Shown piece after piece: positions 36,189-45,419 of a stretch of DNA of 64,000 nt; position 1 is the stretch's first letter, and each line of letters begins with the position of its first letter. Position numbers and translations under genes: made by a program. Location of the stretch: the NCBI RefSeq assembly GCF_026229185.1, contig NZ_JAGGJA010000003.1:1-64000 (forward strand), read 5' to 3'. A model generated the notes under the pieces. It was not told the origin of the DNA. It was given only the letters and a program-made list of their open reading frames with translations, and ran no database searches. The stretch comes from Fodinibius salsisoli (GTDB taxonomy: Bacteria; Bacteroidota; Rhodothermia; Balneolales; Balneolaceae).

Positions 36189-37137
36189 GACAATTACTAT
36201 TAATGGACACAGTATTGAGCCGGGAGAACAAAAACAGATTGAGCTTAATATTGCCAGGCTTCCGACCCATACAAATATAGATCTTCCCATTCATATTTGC
36301 CGATCGACGGAGGATGGCCCCGTTTTGCTTTTAACAGGTGGATTGCATGGCGATGAGATTAATGGCGTAGAAATACTTCGCCGGATGATTCACAGTGACC
36401 TTCTGATGCCTGACATTGGCACTATCATAGCCATTCCTTTGGTCAATACCTATGGTTTCATTCAGAACATACGGGGGTTACCTGATGGTAAAGATATTAA
36501 TCGCAGCTTTCCAGGTAACGAATCGGGTTCGCTGGCCAGCCTCATGGCCTATACCTTGGTGAACCAGATTCTTCCACACGTCGATTACGGAGTGGATTTC
36601 CATACCGGGGGAGATGCCCGGGCTAATTATCCTCAGATACGCTGCGAATGGAAAGTGGAAGAAAACCGGGAAATTGCCAAAGCCTTTTCGCCTCCCATCA
36701 TTGTTGATTCTTCGGTCATTGACAATACTTTTCGCAAGTCGGCCCAGGATGAAGGTACTCCGATATTAGTTTATGAAGGAGGAGAGACCCTTCGATTTGA
36801 TGAATTTGCCATCCAGGAGGGTATCGATGGAACGTTGCGTCTCATGAAGTATCTGGACATGCTTGACGAAGCCCCGGGCACACAAGAAACCGAGATTTAT
36901 GATACTTCTCCATGGATTCGGGCTCATTACGGAGGGCTATTCCAGCATGAAGCTAAATTGGGAGACCATGTTTCCGAAGGTCAGTTACTGGGCTATATAA
37001 GCGACCCTTATGGAGAACTTTGGGCTGAAGTAAAAAGTCCTGAAAAAGGGCGAATTATTGGATTAAACAACGCTCCGGTTGTGTACAAAGGAGATGCCTT
37101 GGTACATATAGGATGCGATCTACTCAAAACAATTTAA
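36181..37137 (+). CDS. Succinylglutamate desuccinylase/aspartoacylase-family hydrolase
   Basis: 318 residues of the M14-like AstE/AspA fold. The zinc site is [14 protein letters not shown] (HxxE) with a later DFHTGG His; NRSFPG is also conserved. It ends with a beta-barrel-type C-terminal segment. Together with RimK and the RimB-like protein it forms a known conserved trio, probably acting on glutamate-type amide tails, though its exact substrate is unknown. Confidence 0.85.
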   Translation: MPETITINGHSIEPGEQKQIELNIARLPTHTNIDLPIHICRSTEDGPVLLLTGGLHGDEINGVEILRRMIHSDLLMPDIGTIIAIPLVNTYGFIQNIRGLPDGKDINRSFPGNESGSLASLMAYTLVNQILPHVDYGVDFHTGGDARANYPQIRCEWKVEENREIAKAFSPPIIVDSSVIDNTFRKSAQDEGTPILVYEGGETLRFDEFAIQEGIDGTLRLMKYLDMLDEAPGTQETEIYDTSPWIRAHYGGLFQHEAKLGDHVSEGQLLGYISDPYGELWAEVKSPEKGRIIGLNNAPVVYKGDALVHIGCDLLKTI

Positions 37138-37153
37138 GGTTATAATAAAATAA

Positions 37154-37507
37154 ATGCGCGAAGACATAATATTCCATATCACCACTAAAGCATATTTCAA
37201 TAGTCATAAAAAGAGCCATGAATATGTTCCCGAATCCCTTGATACAGAAGGATTTATACACTCTTCTAAAGGCGACCAGGTAGAGGCAACCGCCAACAGG
37301 ATTTTTGCAGAAGAAACTCAGCTTTTATTACTTGTCATCGATGTTTCGACGCTTACTTCTGAAGTTAAATACGAACAGGATGAAAGCAGTGGAGAGACAT
37401 ATCCACATATTTATGGCCCCATTAATATTGATGCCATCATGGATAAACTGGATATTCATGCTGAGAAAAGTGGAGAATTCAAGATTGCCTTTAGTTCGAA
37501 TACCTGA
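37154..37507 (+). CDS. DUF952-family protein
   Basis: 117 residues. IIFHITTKAYFNSHKK, EGFIHSS, and YPHIYGPINIDAI are the DUF952 signatures. Structurally characterised members belong to a fold related to ADP-ribosyl-type enzymes, but no activity is proven. It continues the rimK operon direction. Confidence 0.8.
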   Translation: MREDIIFHITTKAYFNSHKKSHEYVPESLDTEGFIHSSKGDQVEATANRIFAEETQLLLLVIDVSTLTSEVKYEQDESSGETYPHIYGPINIDAIMDKLDIHAEKSGEFKIAFSSNT

Positions 37508-37515
37508 ATGATTGA

Positions 37516-38373
37516 ATGAGCCCCAAATCACTTATTACGCATATCAAAGAAGTGGCAAAGTGTCCTTCGTTTAGTACTTACGAAGAGCGGTTGCATCCAT
37601 ACATCTGCGAAATTTTCCAGGATATCACCACTTCAGAAGAAGTAAGTGTAGCTGGCAATAATCTCATCTTTCAAATAGGTAACGACCCCGAGCAACCGAC
37701 CGTAGCCATTGCTGCCCATCTTGATAAAATCAATCATTATGGCGAATCCCATCCAGATACATTGCCAGTATCTGTGACGGATCGGTATATTGAGGGTGCT
37801 ATGGATGACAGTGCTGGCGTTGGCCTGTTATTAGCGCTCGCAGAGGCTTTCGATAATGAAAGCCATGGCGGACCGAACCTTCTCTTTTTTCTTTCAGAAA
37901 TGGAAGAAAGTAAAGGGCTTAGAGAGCATCCCGAACGCTTAAAAAATGAAGGAGAAGGGTATAAGCACGGAATGGGCGCCAGAAGAATCGCCCAAGCCTG
38001 CTTGACTACAGAACATATTCCTGATGTAGTGATCACCCTGGATACAACTCCACTTTTTAAGGGTAAAAGAGGGCTTGCTTTATACGCCAAGCATTGGGAG
38101 CTAAATGATCTTAAAGCATCCGAATCATTAAAATCGGCTACATCTAACGTGGTTAAAGCTTTTCAGGCCATTGATGAAGAAATCGAGCTCCACAACAATA
38201 CCAATGACTACCTGCATTACGGATATGAGTTTAATGAAAAAGGAAGCCATGATGTTGTTTCAGTAGCCCTTGAGCCTTCCATTTATCCGTATCATCAACA
38301 GGGAGAGAAAGTTTTTGTGGCAGACATTCGCCAGGTTTATCAAAATGTACTCAGATTCCTAAAAACATATTAG
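37516..38373 (+). CDS. M28/M42-type zinc aminopeptidase-like protein
   Basis: 285 residues. Metal-site motifs: AAHLDK, GAMDDSAGVGLLLALAE, LSEMEES and TLDTTP, typical of M20/M28/M42 co-catalytic zinc peptidases. There is no signal peptide, so it acts in the cytoplasm. It starts 8 bases after the DUF952 gene and is probably the last gene of this operon. Confidence 0.8.
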   Translation: MSPKSLITHIKEVAKCPSFSTYEERLHPYICEIFQDITTSEEVSVAGNNLIFQIGNDPEQPTVAIAAHLDKINHYGESHPDTLPVSVTDRYIEGAMDDSAGVGLLLALAEAFDNESHGGPNLLFFLSEMEESKGLREHPERLKNEGEGYKHGMGARRIAQACLTTEHIPDVVITLDTTPLFKGKRGLALYAKHWELNDLKASESLKSATSNVVKAFQAIDEEIELHNNTNDYLHYGYEFNEKGSHDVVSVALEPSIYPYHQQGEKVFVADIRQVYQNVLRFLKTY

Positions 38374-38384
38374 GAATACCCAAT

Positions 38385-38840
38385 TTATTGGATTACGCCA
38401 CCAATGATATGAATGATACCATTATCAGCTCTGATATTACTGCTTATCAATGGGTAATTTTGTACTGATAAGGAGTTGTTATTCATTTCTACGACCTCGA
38501 TAGTAATACCGCTAAGGCAGGTCATATTAGAAATATGCTTCAAGCTTCGCTTAGTGGCTTTACCTGTAATTATATGATTTAACAACAGACTGGAGTTATT
38601 CTGCTCATCCACTGAAAGTTTGTTAAAAGCTTTATTTGCAGGTACAAAAAGCGTGTAAGGACCATCTTGAGAAAGCCTATCCGTTAAGCCTGTTTTTTCA
38701 ATGGCCTCGGCAAATGCTGATGTTTGGTCATTAGTCTTTAGAACTTCCAATACCGTCTGTGCCTGTAAATTAGTAGTGATGCTCAATAAAGACAGGCTAA
38801 AAATGATAGCTCCTAATACTTTTTTGTAACGAAGTTCCAT
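38385..38840 (-). CDS. Fasciclin (FAS1)-domain secreted protein
   Basis: 151 residues with a signal peptide ending LQA-Q. One FAS1 domain: TSAFAEAIEKTGLTDRL, GPYTLFVPANKAFNKL, LLLNHIITGKA, and DNGIIHIIGGVI at the end. Such proteins mediate adhesion or cell-surface contacts. It faces the peptidase gene tail to tail. Confidence 0.85.
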   Translation of the reverse strand: MELRYKKVLGAIIFSLSLLSITTNLQAQTVLEVLKTNDQTSAFAEAIEKTGLTDRLSQDGPYTLFVPANKAFNKLSVDEQNNSSLLLNHIITGKATKRSLKHISNMTCLSGITIEVVEMNNNSLSVQNYPLISSNIRADNGIIHIIGGVIQ

Positions 38841-39973
38841 AATATAATGGTTTAATTAATTTTCTTGCTTAAATAACGTCTCAGTATTTACATCTATTGT
38901 AATGTTCTGCGGTCAGTATACTGAGGTTTAACATTCTATTCAATGAAGGTTGTAATAAGAATATTTCCACTATTGTTCCCGAAATATCCCCAAAAAGTAA
39001 AAACAGAGAGATTTAAGCATGGTATACCATTCCGAATCTATTTAATCCTCTTAGAATCAAAATTTGATTATAATCGCCGTTAGGATGCTATATAGGCCAT
39101 TATTTGGACTATTAAAGCTTATTTAGACCAGGATTATTAGTTTTTAGAGGAAAACTTCATATAAAATTTCACCATTGTACTAATTTTTTGAAAGCCAAGA
39201 AAGTTGTATATGAATAATCCGTTGAAGCTGAATTATCCGCATTCAATTCTATTAATAGATAAAATTATGGATTGGATTCTGATACGGTGACATGAGGAGG
39301 CAATAAATAATCCCAAATAAATATCCGGAATTGGTATAGAGATATAGAAGGCTCATGTCATAGAGAGGCCGTAAATACATTATATAAATGTATATGTGTT
39401 AAGGAAGAACGGAAGTTTACCTAACAGAACTATAAACCAAGGCTTAGTTAATAATACAGAGCTCATATTTTACGAATACTATCTATAGCGGCAGCATATA
39501 CATTTGTCGTATAATTTATATTATGTAAAGTAGATATACTTCATATCTCTCACTCATGGGGAAATCATTGTCTACATGTATCGATGGACAGGCAGAATAA
39601 AATAAATGGACAACCAAAATAAAATAATTCTGGAGTTCCCTAGCAGACCATAAAGTACAAGAAAATAACCGTCTAAGTGCTTTAAACGGCATTTATATCT
39701 AATTTATGCAGTCATTAACGCGCTATTGACTTCATTTTTTGTTCCTATTGGCAAATATCCAAATATAGGGATAACCCTTTGCTATACATATTTTTATACG
39801 AATCACTTTTGTTCCTTATTATGTTCCTATTAAAATATTTCTAATAGGAACAATAATTATTTGCATTGATGCCGAGAGACAATTGTTCTTATCATAAAAT
39901 AATTGGGAGGTCCTCTCCCCTATTAGCTATTAGTCTGTTGTACAGTAGGAAATGGATGGGCGTAATGCGAAGA
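38841..39973. other. A/T-rich gene-less stretch (about 1.1 kb)
   Basis: I found no credible coding frame, tRNA or transposase remnant. The sequence is A/T-rich with many stops in all frames. The only clear structure is the set of TGTTCCTATT repeats at its right end (39739-39852). It separates the housekeeping region from the broken FRG gene and may be one edge of the island ending with the serine recombinase. Confidence 0.5.
39739..39852. repeat. Four copies of TTGTTCCTATT, two forming a palindrome
   Basis: TTGTTCCTATT at 39739, TTGTTCCTTATT at 39809, TGTTCCTATTA at 39822-39832, and the inverse TAATAGGAACA at 39842-39852. The last two face each other across nine bases. Such clustered direct and inverted sites suit a repressor, a recombinase or integrase, or an origin-type iteron. 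Confidence 0.6.
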
Positions 39974-40646
39974 TTAATTCTCTCGATTTCTTACCATTAC
40001 CAAATGTTCCAATGACTTAGCAAACCCCTCTATACCAGGAAATAGGAGTTCCGCTGTTATATTTATGTTTTTTAACTTTTCCAGAATTTCATTTCTGGCT
40101 TCTTTTTTTATCATAATTCTAATAACTACATCCTTGACCCTCTTGTAGGATTGTGTACTATGAGTGTGGAGAAATTGATTTACTAAATTTTCTTTGAAAG
40201 GCTTCCGTATATCTAAGGGCATTAAAAAGACACCTTGTTGTTTGGCAAGCCTTTCAATTTGTTTATTTGGTTCAACCATCAATAGACCATTTAAACAGGA
40301 TCCATCAGTACCTACTTGACCAGGTTTATGATCCTGATGAATCTGTTTACCGTGTTGGAGCTCCAAAGTGCTGCATTTGGGCAAACCAACTAATTAAATC
40401 ACCGTGATTAGGTTCGTGATCAAGATAAAGATGAGCTCTTCTTTTAAATTCATGGAGCATCCAATGTTCGTGATTAATAAAAATTGCTCTATCTACGGAA
40501 TTTCTTTGGAATGCTCTCTCAATCGTGGTTTCTAAATTCCAATTCAATTGTGATTGGCCACGAAAAATATATAATTCCTGATCGATTTTGAGATTATCTA
40601 AATCTGACCAGCTTCCTATTGTTTTATTTGAAAAATCCCATTTCAT
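39974..40646 (-). pseudogene. FRG-domain protein, internally deleted and frameshifted
   Basis: The first part (start 40646) reads IFRGQSQLNWNLETTIERAF... and then WFAQMQHFGAPTR, the FRG-domain signature, and stops where LLDW is expected. A second frame to 39974 picks up at NKQIERLAKQQGVFLMP, which is the family's C-terminal part. About 100 residues in between are missing. FRG proteins occur in phage-defence and toxin contexts. The gene is inactive as it stands. Confidence 0.75.
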
Positions 40647-40804
40647 AGTGGAAGAATAGTTTTCAAAAAATCAATTAACCTAGCGCATAAGCGGCAGGCA
40701 CCAATGTTTATTTTGAATGATTATAATACTTGTTATCCATTGTACAGCAATATGTTATAAAATATTCATAATATGCTATACTTCATAAGACCCTTCTCGT
40801 ATCA

Positions 40805-40939
40805 TCAATCATTTTCACCGGGGGCTTTATTGGTTCTTCGGGGTGGTTTGGTCTTCCCGCTTTGATATTCCCTTTTCTTGGGAGGTTTCGTCTTGCCCTT
40901 TCGTGTAGGTCTTTTATTACCCTTTTTATCTTTACTCAT
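40805..40939 (-). CDS. Small very basic hypothetical protein
   Basis: 44 residues from ATG 40939: MSKDKKGNKRPTRKGKTKPP, then a second TKPPRR repeat. Lys/Arg/Pro content is extreme, suggesting nucleic acid binding or disorder. It starts five bases after the stop of the membrane protein gene upstream. Function is unknown. Confidence 0.5.
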   Translation of the reverse strand: MSKDKKGNKRPTRKGKTKPPKKREYQSGKTKPPRRTNKAPGEND

Positions 40940-40944
40940 AGCAA

Positions 40945-41316
40945 TTAAATATTGATTAAAATGAACATTAAAAATGTTATAACTCCCAGCATAAAAGCTA
41001 TCATCCCGGACCAGTTTAACCAATCAGTATAGGTATCCCAAGAATCGCTTTCGGGAATTCTATTGTTGAGCTCTAAGTCTATTGATTTTAACGAGGTCCG
41101 GTGGGATAACAATACCGTTATTAGGGAAATAGTGAACGCGATCCAGGTTGTAATTAACAGTTCGCTGTAAGAGCTTGATGAAACATGCACGATATCTCTG
41201 ACAAACCCCACAGATAACACTAACCCACCGCTGGATAAGTATATAATTAACTTATCAAATTCCTCTTCGGCATAATTCCGTATATCAAGTAGTTGTTTTC
41301 GCCGCTCGTTATCCAT
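40945..41316 (-). CDS. Hypothetical membrane protein (three TM segments)
   Basis: 123 residues. A charged N-terminal helix (NERRKQLLDIRNYAEEEFDKLI) leads into hydrophobic segments IYLSSGGLVLSVGFV, LLITTWIAFTISLITVLL, and a C-terminal MIAFMLGVITFLMFILI. Similar small membrane proteins with an EEEFDK-type helix are frequent in mobile and defence islands. I cannot assign a function. Confidence 0.65.
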   Translation of the reverse strand: MDNERRKQLLDIRNYAEEEFDKLIIYLSSGGLVLSVGFVRDIVHVSSSSYSELLITTWIAFTISLITVLLSHRTSLKSIDLELNNRIPESDSWDTYTDWLNWSGMIAFMLGVITFLMFILINI

Positions 41317-41389
41317 TGCAGTTAATAGCTAAAATTAAGAGCCCAAAACCTATTTCAGCAGAGGCTTTGGGCAGTTATAGGAATTGATA

Positions 41390-41650
41390 TCAACAGTTAG
41401 GGAGCTCATCTAAATTATTACGCAAGGTATTATCCGGGTCAGTCCGTAAATATTTATTAAGCCCTTCTCTTACAACCTTGACATCAACAATATTACCATT
41501 GTAGTTAACATAGTAGGAATGCAAATTCCGTTCTATGTGCCTGATTGCCTGGTCTTTAGATACCGGAGACCATAATTTAGACTGGTTACCAATGGCGGTA
41601 ATATCACCATCACGATCTTGCCGAACACATTTAACTTCTCGTCTAGACAT
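41390..41650 (-). CDS. DUF3892-family protein
   Basis: 86 residues. VKCVRQDRDGDITAIGN, WSPVSKDQAIRHIE, YYVNYNGNIVDVKVV and KYLRTDPDNTLRNNLDELP are the DUF3892 pattern. Small, probably soluble; no known activity. It forms a leftward cluster with the DUF2188 gene. Confidence 0.8.
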   Translation of the reverse strand: MSRREVKCVRQDRDGDITAIGNQSKLWSPVSKDQAIRHIERNLHSYYVNYNGNIVDVKVVREGLNKYLRTDPDNTLRNNLDELPNC

Positions 41651-41676
41651 AGGTTGTTTAGTTTTTAGATTAAAGA

Positions 41677-41925
41677 TTAGTTTTCAGTATCCTTCGGCGG
41701 ATAAGGGTCATTGCCAGGGGCTATAGTATCTTTACTTCTTATCCGGCCATTGCGCCCCATAGTTTTCAGTTCGCCCCCTCCCTGGTTTTGCAGGTTCTGC
41801 CTTGCTGCTTGCTGGGCTTCCTCCTGGGTGGTATGCAAAGAGCTTGCTTTGGAGGATTTATCCTTTTTATTCGCCCATTTTCCGTCTTTTCTGCGGTATA
41901 CTGATCGGTTGTTTTTGTTACTCAT
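41677..41925 (-). CDS. DUF2188-family protein
   Basis: 82 residues from the ATG at 41925 (MSNKNNRSVYRRKDGKWANK). The repeat-like HTTQEEAQQAARQ and NGRIRSKDTIAPGNDPYPPKD are typical DUF2188 features. Often found next to DUF3892 or in mobile regions. Function unknown. Confidence 0.8.
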   Translation of the reverse strand: MSNKNNRSVYRRKDGKWANKKDKSSKASSLHTTQEEAQQAARQNLQNQGGGELKTMGRNGRIRSKDTIAPGNDPYPPKDTEN

Positions 41926-41966
41926 AATTCTCGTCAAATTTTGGTTTTTGTTTACCTTCTATTATA

Positions 41967-42030
41967 TATAGCTGAGAAGTACGTGGCTTTTTCCATCGAT
42001 ATGGAAAATTTGTTAAAAATATCAGCTATA
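41967..42030. promoter_or_regulatory. Nested dyad-symmetry element between divergent gene blocks
   Basis: Inner arms TTTTCCAT (41989-41996) and ATGGAAAA (42001-42008), and outer arms TATAGCTGA (41967-41975) and TCAGCTATA (42022-42030), are both centred on 41998.5. The element lies between the DUF2188 gene (leftward) and the sigma-like gene (rightward, start 42053). It is likely a regulatory site for both directions. Confidence 0.6.
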
Positions 42031-42052
42031 GAATATAGAGGGCCTAAACAAG

Positions 42053-42640
42053 ATGACGAACAATGCACAAGATCGGTTTGAGGAATTAACGGAGGATGAA
42101 TTACAGGAGCTATATGAGAAGCTACTCAGTTTTGCCAACTTTCGCTTAGATTTTAACGACACAACGCAAGGATTGAGCGCTGAGGATTTTGTTCATAGAG
42201 TTATACGAAAGGTTATTGATACTGATAGCCAAGACCATCGAAGATGGAATACGGAAACAACTCCAAACTTTGAAAATTTTCTTAAAAGTTGTTTGTCAAG
42301 TGAAATAAGCAATCATTTTAACCGGAAGAACACAAAAACAACCAGTACCATTGAGACTCCGGACCAAGACGATAGCTTCTTTGATCTACAGGACAGTGGG
42401 ACAGCGTTGATGTCTGAAATTGAAGGCAATGAGCTTCGAGAACATTTATTTGATGAGCTAATAGAATATGATGAAGAACTTACCGAGTTGCTATTTTTAC
42501 AGGAGAAAGAATATACTACTGATGAAATTGTGGAAGAATTGAACTATGAATCTCGCCAAAAAGTTTATAATGCCCGAAAACGACTCCGGCGAGCCTGCGA
42601 AACATTTTTAGACCAATTAAGTGGATCATATCATGAATAA
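42053..42640 (+). CDS. Sigma-70-like RNA polymerase factor
   Basis: 195 residues. A region 2-like part (SAEDFVHRVIRKVIDTDSQD, then FENFLKSCLSSEISNHFN) is followed by an acidic linker and a region 4-like helix-turn-helix (YTTDEIVEELNYESRQKVYN, ARKRLRRACE). The layout fits small ECF-like sigma factors, but similarity is weak. The stop overlaps the start of the next gene (ATGAATAA), so the two are translationally coupled. Confidence 0.65.
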   Translation: MTNNAQDRFEELTEDELQELYEKLLSFANFRLDFNDTTQGLSAEDFVHRVIRKVIDTDSQDHRRWNTETTPNFENFLKSCLSSEISNHFNRKNTKTTSTIETPDQDDSFFDLQDSGTALMSEIEGNELREHLFDELIEYDEELTELLFLQEKEYTTDEIVEELNYESRQKVYNARKRLRRACETFLDQLSGSYHE

Positions 42641-43007
42641 TTTATCCAAAATATTACAATGGCTAAGTGATTTTGAAGACAAAGAAGCCCGAGATGAGTA
42701 TTTAGAAAGCAAGGGTTATGATGTCAACCAGGTCGGCAAGGACGGTGCTAATTTTATAAAGCAACAACTTGCCGAACGTAAGCTGAAACAAGCCCAAAAA
42801 AAGAAACAGCTGTTAGCCCGGGCCCAAAAACTGGTAGATGAAAGCGATATTGATACCAAGGACCTCATTAGCAACACCGGCCAAGGGTCAAATTTTGCGT
42901 ATCAATTTTCGAAACATGAAGATATTAGTGAGGAAGACGCCCTTGAAATGTTAACTGATGAACAGTTGCTACGCATTATAGAAGAGCTTGAGAAAGATGA
43001 TGAATAG
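42633..43007 (+). CDS. Hypothetical acidic helical protein
   Basis: 124 residues from ATG 42633. It is rich in charged residues and mostly helical (LAERKLKQAQKKKQLLARAQ), with a C-terminal acidic EEDALEMLTDEQLLRIIEEL. It lies between the sigma-like factor and an ImmA/IrrE-type protease and overlaps both, which suggests a three-gene regulatory unit; it could be the protease's target or an anti-sigma partner (inference). Confidence 0.6.
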   Translation: MNNLSKILQWLSDFEDKEARDEYLESKGYDVNQVGKDGANFIKQQLAERKLKQAQKKKQLLARAQKLVDESDIDTKDLISNTGQGSNFAYQFSKHEDISEEDALEMLTDEQLLRIIEELEKDDE

Positions 43008-43781
43008 AGGAGCAAGAATAGCTGACCAGCTGCGAGAGGAGTTCTTTCTGGAGGACAAATTAGCCTTTTCGGTCCTTGAAAATATTTGTTTAGCCCACAA
43101 TGCCTATGTTAAATTGGCCACTATTGGTGGGGCGCAAGGCCGCATCCTCTTTTCAAATAAATCAGACCGTTCGGTTATCACTATAAACGATAGGATTACC
43201 TATGAGCCCAAAAGAAAATTTGTACTGGCACATGAGCTGGGTCACCGGCTGATGCATTTCCAGTTAATGAATTTCATCTGTAACGAAAATGATCTAAAAA
43301 ACTGGACCAACGCCAATGGAAATTTTCGGTATGAAAAAGAAGCCAATGAATTTGCTGCTGCTTTGCTCATGCCCAGGAAAGCTTTTCATGCGGAGTTCAT
43401 TCGTCGCCTTTAAGTACAGAGCTTATTAAGGAAATAGCAGATAAATTTGGCACGAGTCTTACATCTGCATGCATTCATTACACCAAATATGGCAATCAGC
43501 CGTGCTATTTAATTTATTCCCAAAATGGTACCATTCAATGGGTCTGCAAGAGTGAGGATGTCTCTTGGGGCTATATTGATAAAGGGGATCGGCCGCCACC
43601 AGGATCAAGTCCCCAGCGTTTTTTTGCGGATGGCGATAAAACCGGGCGAGACATTTGTAGCGTTTATGATTGGTTTACGGATTACCAAGACGCGGAGTTT
43701 TCTCTCTATGAAGAATCCATGTATTCCGAAACGTACTGTTCGGTTTTAACCTTTCTTTGGCCGTGTGATGAATATAATTAG
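43000..43781 (+). pseudogene. ImmA/IrrE-type metallopeptidase, frameshifted
   Basis: The N-terminal part (start near 43000) has the zinc motif AHELGHRLMHF and the later EKEANEFAAALLMPRKAF typical of ImmA/IrrE proteases; it stops at 43413. In the +2 frame, codons from 43404 (SPLSTELIKEIADKFGTSLT) run to a TAG at 43779-43781 and give the usual C-terminal domain. One base has been lost around 43400. Normally such enzymes cleave a repressor under stress. As drawn, only a shortened protease could be made. Confidence 0.75.
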
Positions 43782-43890
43782 CTAATTTTTAATAATGTTC
43801 CCCTAATTCAGGATTTATATCCGAGAATTATTGATACGGTTTTGAAATTTCGTTTCTAAGCGGTGATCGTTGCCCATTCCTATCCATTAG

Positions 43891-44493
43891 TTATTGTTTT
43901 AGACGTTCTAAGGCCTTCTTCACCCGCTGGACGGTATTCGTACTTCGTTCCGTTAGCTTAGCCGTTCGGCGAATGGTCTCTCCTTTTTGTAGTTCGCCCA
44001 CGATATCTGAATGCTTTTCCACCAGCTCCCTGTCTGACAGGCCGGTCCCATTAGCGCGGCCGTTATACTTCCCCTCTGCTTTCGCTCTTTCTATCCCTTC
44101 CCGCTGGGCCTCCCTCCTATTATTATAGTCAATCTCGGCCAAGGTGGACAGGACCGATACCAACAGTTTGGCCACCGGGTTTTGGTCGCCATTATCGAGC
44201 AGGGTATTCAACCCTTCCTTCTGGGATTTTACGTTCACCCCCAGCTCGGTAAATCGTTTAATGGTCTGCAGCACGTTGATGGCGTCCCGTCCCAGGCGAT
44301 CGATCGAATGCACCTGGACTTCGTCTATTTTTCCCGCCTCGGCATCACCCACCAGCCGGGCCGCGTCCTCGCGATCTTCAAAGGCGACCATGCCGGAGAC
44401 TTTATCCCAGTACACCTCCCCTTCCTTCCCTTCGAGTTGCCGGGAAATATTTTGCTCAAACGTAGAGACGCGGACGTAGGTGGCTTTCATCAT
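43891..44493 (-). CDS. Serine recombinase (resolvase/invertase family)
   Basis: 200 residues from the ATG at 44493 (MMKATYVRVSTFEQNISRQL). The N-terminal resolvase domain has the catalytic Ser in RVSTFEQN, VHSIDRLGRD with the conserved Arg, and a C-terminal HTH (GETIRRTAKLTERSTNTVQR). It would resolve, invert or move DNA and is the natural mobility gene of the 39.9-44.5 kb island. Confidence 0.85.
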   Translation of the reverse strand: MMKATYVRVSTFEQNISRQLEGKEGEVYWDKVSGMVAFEDREDAARLVGDAEAGKIDEVQVHSIDRLGRDAINVLQTIKRFTELGVNVKSQKEGLNTLLDNGDQNPVAKLLVSVLSTLAEIDYNNRREAQREGIERAKAEGKYNGRANGTGLSDRELVEKHSDIVGELQKGETIRRTAKLTERSTNTVQRVKKALERLKQ

Positions 44494-44817
44494 TTTGGGA
44501 GATTTGTTGGTCTTTACCGTAGCGAAATTAGGGTATTGTATCGAAATAGGCAAATAGAGCTCACTAACGCCGATTCAGAACCCCGGAAAGTGTAGCGATT
44601 TAGGGTATACCCTATTTTGAATACACAATAGTTGTTGTTCAGCAGCTGGCTCGGATGCTGTTTTTCTGATAGCACAAAATTTTATAAGATTTATCGATAA
44701 TGTTGTAACAAATAATGTGAGACAGATACCTACCTTATTGCTGATTTCATGGTTTTGAACAAGCCTCCTAAAAAGGAAGAGAAACAATATTTAAATATTA
44801 CAGAACTTTTGTATGTT
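44494..44817. other. Gene-less spacer before the copper island
   Basis: No convincing coding frame is present in these 324 bases; frames on both strands are short and overlap the recombinase promoter region. It marks the boundary between the recombinase island and the copper genes. Confidence 0.4.
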
Positions 44818-44825
44818 TAGCTTTG
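44818..44825 (+). promoter_or_regulatory. Putative -7 box (TAGCTTTG)
   Basis: TAGCTTTG fits TAnnTTTG and lies 22 bases before the start at 44848. No matching -33 TTG was found at the ideal spacing, so this is weak. Confidence 0.3.
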
Positions 44826-44847
44826 ATTGTAAGTTGATACCCAAACA

Positions 44848-45270
44848 ATGAACCTATTTAAAAAGACATATCACGGTTTATCAGCACTAACGCTGATTCT
44901 TTTTTTAAGTAGTATCGTACTGCCAGCAAGCCTGTCGGCAGCGACTCTTTTCTGTGATATGCCGGTGGAGGCTATCGCCAGTAATACAACCGACTGTTGC
45001 CAGAGCCACTACGGGACTTTGGCCAGTGAGGACGGCAACTCCTTGCAAACTTGTAGCTATCAACACCTTTGTTCGGAAGCGATAGCAAGTGATCAGGGCG
45101 ATACGCCTGCGCTCACCCAAAGTACGAAAAGCATCGTAGTGGCGGTTGTTTTCAGCTACATTGTGCTGGATGATGCCTCGTCCCGCCACCATCCATTACC
45201 ACCGGTAGCATCGGTTCATCCTCCGCACAATACTCCTCTCTTTTTGCTTAACAGCACCTTTCTGAATTAG
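44848..45270 (+). CDS. Small secreted Cys/His protein with LLNSxFLN tail (copy 1)
   Basis: 140 residues. Signal peptide up to about ASLSA-A, then a region with cysteines (FCDM, DCCQSH, TCSYQHLCS), then HHPLPPVASVHPPHNTPLFL and the C-terminal LLNSTFLN. The protein at 49933 has a different middle but a matching tail (LLNSVFLN). It lies just upstream of a broken cusA gene. It may bind metal in the periplasm or act as an envelope sensor (inference). Confidence 0.65.
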   Translation: MNLFKKTYHGLSALTLILFLSSIVLPASLSAATLFCDMPVEAIASNTTDCCQSHYGTLASEDGNSLQTCSYQHLCSEAIASDQGDTPALTQSTKSIVVAVVFSYIVLDDASSRHHPLPPVASVHPPHNTPLFLLNSTFLN

Positions 45271-45419
45271 CACCCCTCCTTCCCTCTGGGCTCACAAGGA
45301 ATCCAACCTACATGGTGGTCCCTGCCCGTTGCCTTTATTCTCACCAATCATTGGAATATTCCATTGGGGTTGCTTAAAAGACGCATACCCTCATCGGACT
45401 ATGTTTATTCAGAAATATT

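Noticed and set aside
38841-39738. Possible tRNA or small RNA in the 1.1-kb gene-less stretch
   Set aside because: No cloverleaf-like arms or TTC-A box with matching acceptor stem were found by eye; only A/T-rich sequence.
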